NCBI GenBank assembly: GCA_902806085.1
Contig: CADCVH010000054.1
Location: forward strand, 1 to 34,552
DNA from: an uncultured Rubrobacteraceae bacterium
GTDB lineage: Bacteria; Actinomycetota; Rubrobacteria; Rubrobacterales; Rubrobacteraceae
Length of the DNA: 34,552 nt
Direction: 5' to 3'
Shown here piece by piece: positions 30,945-34,552 of the stretch. How positions within the stretch are numbered: the first letter of the stretch is position 1; each line of letters begins with the position of its first letter. The notes beneath the pieces were generated by a model that worked only from the letters and a program-made list of their open reading frames with translations, was not told the origin of the DNA and did not search any database. Made by a program: the position numbers and the translations under genes.

Positions 30945-31009
30945 GCACGCAAAGACCCCAAACGTACAAAGTCCCCATCTCGGTAGCTCCCCCAAAGTGG
31001 CCCAAGGCA

Positions 31010-31375
31010 AGGGCCTGGAATGCCGAGTTTGCGCCTCTCGTCCCGGTACGAAAGTCACCTCTTCCTTGCCCAATTTCTGGCTCAGTAGCCGCTTGATCCA
31101 GTCGCGAAACACCTTACCCTCAAAGACGCCCCTGTCCTTGAGCACGCTAAACGGCCGGGACAAGAGCCAAACGCGATCCTCCAAGCCTCGTCCGTGAGCT
31201 CGATGAACCTTTTCTCCATCATTATCCGGGGCAGCTCTTCGGCGGAATACCCCGCGGCCACTAGCGCGGCCACTACCGCCCCGGCCGAGGCACCCGCCAC
31301 GTTCACGGGCCGATAGCCCCGCTCCTCGAGCGGCTCGTCGGCCTCGTGATCGCCGTCCCCTTGACGGCGGCCTCG
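31010..31375 (-). pseudogene. Patatin-like phospholipase remnant, frameshifted
   Basis: On the minus strand, EERGYRPVNVAGASAGAVVAALVAAGYSAEELPRIMMEKRFIELTDEAW carries the patatin nucleophile motif GxSxG (GASAG). Upstream, in another frame, AAVKGTAI matches the oxyanion-hole block GGVKGIA, and downstream, in a third frame, VLKDRGVFEGKVFRDWIKRLLSQKLGKEEVTF continues the family. So there are at least two frameshifts and both ends are missing. No product is expected. Confidence 0.75.
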
Positions 31376-31476
31376 CAGGTCCTCGTGAACCGGCTGTGGG
31401 TCGAGAGGATGGACCGCAGCGGGGTGGACCCCAAACGCCCGTCGGAGCCCGAGCGCGGACCCGGGCCCTTGCGCCG

Positions 31477-31560
31477 TGCCCTCGGCGTGGCCCTTGGCGT
31501 GGCCCTTGGCGTGGCCCTTGGCGTGGCCCTTGGCGTGGCCCTTGGCGTCGCCCTTGGCGT
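31477..31560. repeat. 12-bp minisatellite
   Basis: The unit GGCCCTTGGCGT occurs five times without change (31489-31548), with one degenerate copy on each side (31477-31488 and 31549-31560). All six frames stay open across it, creating artefactual repeat ORFs (for example LGVA or KGHA repeats). It lies between the patatin remnant and the DAG-kinase-like gene, and I see no gene that includes it convincingly. Confidence 0.9.
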
Positions 31561-31687
31561 CGTCAAACGCCGGGGAGGGCCTGCGGCCGACCGGCTTCGT
31601 GGAGAGTTCTCCGGAAGCGGAGAGCGCCGCCGTCGAAGTGCCGGGATCGGCGCCCGTCAATAGGCAACCAGACGACGCGGCAGACCG

Positions 31688-32698
31688 ATGCATCGGACGA
31701 GGAAGATGCCTCCCGTGGCTGACGCCAGAGTCACCCCCGTGTACCTGATCCTCAACCCCGCCTCCGGCGGCGCGGCGCTCCTGCTGAGGCGGCTGAACAG
31801 GGCTGCGCGCGAGCGCGGGATCCGGGTGCGCGTGCTGGCGCCCGGGGAGGACGCGAGGCACGCCGCCATCGAGGCAGCGGATGACGGCGCCAAGGCGCTC
31901 GCCGTGGCCGGCGGCGACGGGTCGGTGGCGGCGGTCGCCGGGGTGGCCGTGGAGTGCGGCTTGCCCCTCGCGGTGGTGCCCACAGGCACGCTCAACCACT
32001 TCGCCCGCGACCTCGGATTGGACCTCGCGCGACCGCTGCGCGCCCTCGACGCGTTCGCCCCCGACCACCACGAGCGGCGCGTGGACGTCGGACGGATCAA
32101 CGGGCGGCTGTTCATCAACAACGTCTCGCTGGGCGTCTACGCGGAGATGCTGGGAGACCCGGGGTACAGGGGCGACAAGCTGCGTGTGGCGCAGACGAAA
32201 CTCCGGGCCGTCTTCTCCGACCCGACACTCCGACGAGCGCTGCGTATCACGCCACCCGACGGGGCCCCGCTCGAGAGCGTCGTCGCCGTGGTCGTCTCGA
32301 ACAATCCGTACGAGTTTTCGCGGTGGGACAAGTTCGGCCACCGGCATCGCCTGGACACCGGAGCGTTACAGATCTCCGTGCTCGACGCCGGCACGCTCGA
32401 CGAGCTCGAACGGCTGCTCGCGGGAACCTTGCTTGGTGCCATAGAGCTTCGATCCGCCATACACCATTGGACGTCCCGACGCCTGGAGACGGGCGTCCCT
32501 GGCGAGGTGGTGCGGACGGGGATAGACGGCGAGCCGATCGCCCTGGAGGCACCGCTCCACTTCTCGGTGGACCCCGGTGCGCTGCGCGTGCTCTTGCCTG
32601 TGGACTCGCCCGCGAGCCGGCAGGTACCGGCGCTAGAGGCCGGATGGCACGCCGCCCGAACCATGCGCCGCTGGCTGCGCCCGCCCCCGGGCTCCTAG
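31688..32698 (+). CDS. Diacylglycerol-kinase-family lipid kinase
   Basis: The frame from ATG 31688 has 336 residues; ATG 31706 or GTG 31718 are possible later starts. The N-terminal NAD-kinase-like domain has VYLILNPASGGAA, then VAGGDGSVAAVAG (GGDGS at 75-79) and VVPTGTLNHFARDLGLD, the DAGK-catalytic signature. The C-terminal beta domain has RRVDVGRINGRLFINNVSLGVYAEM, VSNNPYEFSRWDKFGHRHRLDTGALQIS and RTGIDGEPIALEAPLHFSVDPGALRVLLP. Such enzymes phosphorylate diacylglycerol, sphingoid or undecaprenol-type lipids at the membrane, using ATP. No hydrophobic segments. It is a stand-alone gene flanked by decayed DNA. Confidence 0.9.
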   Translation: MHRTRKMPPVADARVTPVYLILNPASGGAALLLRRLNRAARERGIRVRVLAPGEDARHAAIEAADDGAKALAVAGGDGSVAAVAGVAVECGLPLAVVPTGTLNHFARDLGLDLARPLRALDAFAPDHHERRVDVGRINGRLFINNVSLGVYAEMLGDPGYRGDKLRVAQTKLRAVFSDPTLRRALRITPPDGAPLESVVAVVVSNNPYEFSRWDKFGHRHRLDTGALQISVLDAGTLDELERLLAGTLLGAIELRSAIHHWTSRRLETGVPGEVVRTGIDGEPIALEAPLHFSVDPGALRVLLPVDSPASRQVPALEAGWHAARTMRRWLRPPPGS

Positions 32699-33228
32699 AC
32701 GCGTGTTGCGTGGGCTGGGAGTAAAACGGGGCAAACCAGGCCAGAAATAGTGGGCTCTGTCGCCCACTTGTTACTGCTGGCGAATCGCATCGGGTACCGT
32801 TTCCTCACCCCGCGGGCCGTCGTTGGATGCCCGCCCTCCGGCTTTTCGGATGGATCTTCGACGCCCGATGGTCGCTTACCAGACCATATTCGAGCCGTTT
32901 CCGAATCCGCCGCTCGCACGCCGGAAGAAGGCCGCCAACCGGTAGTAGCGCGTTGCTATCATGCTGCAACCGGACCTTGAGCCGGGCATCCCGGTTGATG
33001 TTGGACCGCTTTCTTCAAGATGCCCACAGAGCCCACGGTTTATGGCTGTGGCAATACGATGACGGTGTTTGCGGCGGATCCGACGGTCGGCCTGACCCAA
33101 CTTTTTGGTGGCCTCGTGCCTTGACCTAGACCGGTCGGCTCGGCGGTCCGCCTCGGTACCGAGGTCGGGGTAGCGCGTGGCCTCATAGGAGCATGCCCTT
33201 CCGTCGGGGGGCCCGTCACGGTCTCGGG
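32699..33228. other. Non-coding stretch with decayed sequence
   Basis: I see no convincing gene in this 530-base stretch. Short ORFs on both strands overlap and lack ribosome sites. The minus strand near 33030-33130 has a basic run (RRIRRKHRHRIATAI) that could come from a transposase, but the match is too weak to name. Confidence 0.4.
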
Positions 33229-33333
33229 GCTGTGGAGTCGCGGGCGCCCGCGGTGTTTGGGGCCCGGCAGGTGCGGCCCCGAGAGCGGCCATTCGGCGTC
33301 CGATAGACCCGTCGGGTATCTCCTGCTCGCCAT
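33229..33333 (-). pseudogene. IS5-family transposase N-terminal remnant
   Basis: MASRRYPTGLSDAEWPLSGPHLPGPKHRGRPRLHS matches the usual opening of IS5-type transposases (RYPTDLTDAEWALLEPLLPPPK-x-GGRPRKH). After that the frame loses similarity, so only about 35 residues remain. No inverted repeats or DDE core are visible nearby. Confidence 0.65.
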
Positions 33334-33574
33334 GGATCGGACCGTAGGCGATCCACCGACGCTTTTTCAGACGGTCTCTCTGCGAAAGCAGACGTAGTCG
33401 CGCGACGCCCTCTTGAATGCCGTCGCTCGTCGTACCGGAGATGGGTGCCGTAGGGGCCTCACTCTCCCGTTGGAGTCCCAACTGTCGTCAAACTGTCGCC
33501 AAAAGGGTCAGAGCCGCTGCACCGACGCATCCGCGGATTCGCGGTTCTACCTGCAAAGGGACTCTTTCTAGAAG

Positions 33575-33622
33575 TGGGCGATGCTGGTTTCGAACCAGCG
33601 GCCTCTGCCGTGTGAAGGCAGC
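33575..33622 (-). repeat. tRNA-Val(CAC) 3'-half fragment, candidate attachment site (right)
   Basis: On the minus strand: anticodon stem CTGCC/GGCAG with loop TTCACAC (anticodon CAC), variable AGGCC, T stem GCTGG/CCAGC with loop TTCGAAA, and the 3' acceptor strand ATCGCCC plus discriminator A. All pairs are intact. The D arm and the 5' acceptor strand (expected GGGCGAT) are not present upstream, so this is half a tRNA gene, as left at one end of an element that integrated into the 3' half of a tRNA. It is better preserved than the copy at 22454-22500. Confidence 0.75.
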
Positions 33623-34222
33623 GCGACGGTCTGCTGGAGTTTTCTGGAGCTTGCAAAATTCCCGCAAATGGCCGCATTGATGTGTTAAATCCTTTCCCGA
33701 GCTTTCAGGAGATTTACTCGGGTTGCTGCACGGTTGCTGCACGCTTCGATGACCGACGAGGCCTTGAAAGTTACTGGACGCAGGCTTCACGCCTCCCCGA
33801 GGCGAGACGAGGGTTAAATCGAGCTCCCAAGTTTTCGGCTAGACGACCAAACGCAGGTCGCCTGCAACAGACTCGGATTGAGGCTCCTCGTCCTCCTCTT
33901 GCGGAAGCTCGCCGCTTCCGCGAGAGAGATTCGCCGTGATCGTTAATGGTGGCCTTCATGCTACATGGACGGGCAGCTCGCACGGGCTCTGTGAAAATGT
34001 CCCTGATGTGGTCGATCGTCTCCGGTGCGCCAAGTTCCTGAACGAACGCTTTGTTCGCTAGGCGCGGGTTGGGAAACATCGTGGCGCCGCGCCGGGTGGC
34101 CGATGCCGTGTCCGTGACGTCCCGACTCAGGGGGACTTAGGTCCCATGATGTGAGACATTTCGGGTCCTAGAGCGGGCCCGGTTGTCGATGCGTGGACAA
34201 AGGAACAGAAGGGGTTGGCGAG
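33623..34222. other. Non-coding stretch beside the tRNA-Val fragment
   Basis: No gene is convincing. The AT content is higher than elsewhere. GTTGCTGCAC occurs twice in tandem near 33723-33744. A minus-strand frame (33771-34079) starts MFPNPRLANKAFVQELGAPETIDHIRDIFTEPV, which has a protein-like feel but quickly becomes low-complexity basic sequence; it may be the start of a broken gene. The position beside the tRNA fragment is where an integrase gene would be expected, yet I cannot see integrase catalytic residues. Confidence 0.4.
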
Positions 34223-34342
34223 ATGAAGCATTTGGCGCTGAAAAAGGGGATCGCGGTGTTGCTGTTGGGAATGTCGCAGGTCCACACCCTGAAGATAGCA
34301 TCCTTCTCCTGGCCGTGGGGCTGGTACGAAAGCCGGAGATAG
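34223..34342 (+). CDS. Possible short peptide or broken gene start, 39 aa
   Basis: ATG 34223 (after GAAGGGGTTGGCGAG) encodes MKHLALKKGIAVLLLGMSQV..., a basic start followed by a hydrophobic stretch, as in a signal peptide or single TM, ending at TAG 34340-34342 after WPWGWYESRR. It might be the 5' end of a decayed secreted-protein gene. Evidence is weak. Confidence 0.25.
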   Translation: MKHLALKKGIAVLLLGMSQVHTLKIASFSWPWGWYESRR

Positions 34343-34381
34343 GTGCCGTAGCGGGCGGGAAACCACGGTTGGGGCGCCCAC

Positions 34382-34552
34382 TCAGGAAGGTTCGTCCCGG
34401 CCCAGACCGGCTTCCCTGGCCCGCAGGACCGCCTGCGTTCGGTCGGCTAACTGTAGCTTGGTAAAGATGTGGGAGATGTGGTTGCGCACCGTCTTGGGGC
34501 TAACAAACAGGCGGCGGGCGATCCTATCGTTGGTGTGACCCTGGGCTATTTT
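34382..34552 (-). CDS. LuxR-family regulator, C-terminal HTH (5' end beyond window)
   Basis: The minus-strand frame is open from the window edge to TGA at 34382-34384. It encodes AQGHTNDRIARRLFVSPKTVRNHISHIFTKLQLADRTQAVLRAREAGLG, the LuxR/GerE HTH in which NDRIARRLFVS is the scaffold helix, and SPKTVRNHISHIFTKLQ the recognition helix with its conserved TVRNH and KL. Only 56 residues are visible. The N-terminal part (receiver, ATPase or other sensor) is outside the window. Confidence 0.88.
   Translation of the reverse strand, partial: KIAQGHTNDRIARRLFVSPKTVRNHISHIFTKLQLADRTQAVLRAREAGLGRDEPS

Noticed and set aside
31477-31560. CRISPR array
   Set aside because: The unit is 12 bases in direct tandem without spacers, so it is a minisatellite.
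31082-32347. 421-aa minus-strand frame with KGHA repeats
   Set aside because: It combines antisense of the lipid-kinase gene, a 12-bp minisatellite and the patatin relic; only the patatin-like portion is real and it is frameshifted.
33650-33790. Integrase C-terminus beside the right tRNA-Val fragment
   Set aside because: The position is suggestive, but no catalytic Arg/His/Tyr motif could be read in any frame.

Overview
The window is high-GC DNA with GTG, TTG and apparently even rarer start codons, TAT-type lipoprotein signals, an LPXTG-anchored surface protein and several sugar transport systems. This fits a Gram-positive actinobacterium; a Rubrobacter-like host is my best guess, from general protein character only. 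No rRNA or marker gene fixes the taxon.

Layout. (1) 0-2.3 kb: the 3' part of a WbsX/GH99-like polysaccharide enzyme and an EamA/DMT exporter. (2) 2.4-9.3 kb, minus strand: a tightly packed operon of ABC sugar-binding lipoprotein, two CUT1 permeases, a GH38 alpha-mannosidase, an NAD-dependent SDR epimerase/dehydrogenase and a VOC protein, behind a TTGACA-N17 promoter. (3) 9.36-16.4 kb: a decapitated ABC ATPase remnant and an FGGY sugar kinase (minus), diverging from a class II aldolase, a SorC-type regulator and a complete CUT2 transporter (ATPase, permease, binding protein). Together these form a capture, phosphorylation and aldol-cleavage route for a ketose or similar sugar. (4) 16.5-19.8 kb: two PfkB sugar kinases around a type I mannose-6-phosphate isomerase. 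(5) 19.9-22.4 kb: a small orphan ORF, a Nif3-like metal protein, a membrane protein, a small hypothetical ORF and tRNA-Ala(CGC). (6) 22.45-33.62 kb: a segment bracketed by two directly repeated 3'-half fragments of a tRNA-Val(CAC) gene. It holds an LPXTG protein with a frameshift in its signal peptide, a second ATPase-less CUT1 system with GH4 and GH2 glycosidases, a small membrane protein, decayed serine recombinase, patatin and IS5 transposase genes, a 12-bp minisatellite and a diacylglycerol-kinase-family gene. (7) 33.6-34.55 kb: degraded sequence and the C-terminus of a LuxR-type regulator cut by the window edge.

The genes mostly work in carbohydrate scavenging. Two CUT1 systems import oligosaccharides that intracellular GH38 or GH4/GH2 enzymes would hydrolyse; PMI and the PfkB kinases feed mannose and fructose into glycolysis; the CUT2/aldolase/FGGY/SorC block handles a different monosaccharide. 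Neither CUT1 system has its own ATPase, so both probably borrow a shared MsiK/MalK-type ATPase encoded elsewhere.

The most unusual signals are: nested tRNA-Val fragments suggesting tandem island insertion; genes whose conserved N-termini require CTG or ATC starts; a 4-bp tandem duplication that breaks the LPXTG signal peptide; a decapitated ABC ATPase; a hairpin-forming intergenic repeat in two copies; and a palindromic -10 box shared by two divergent genes. I did not find a clearly new defence or mobile system.
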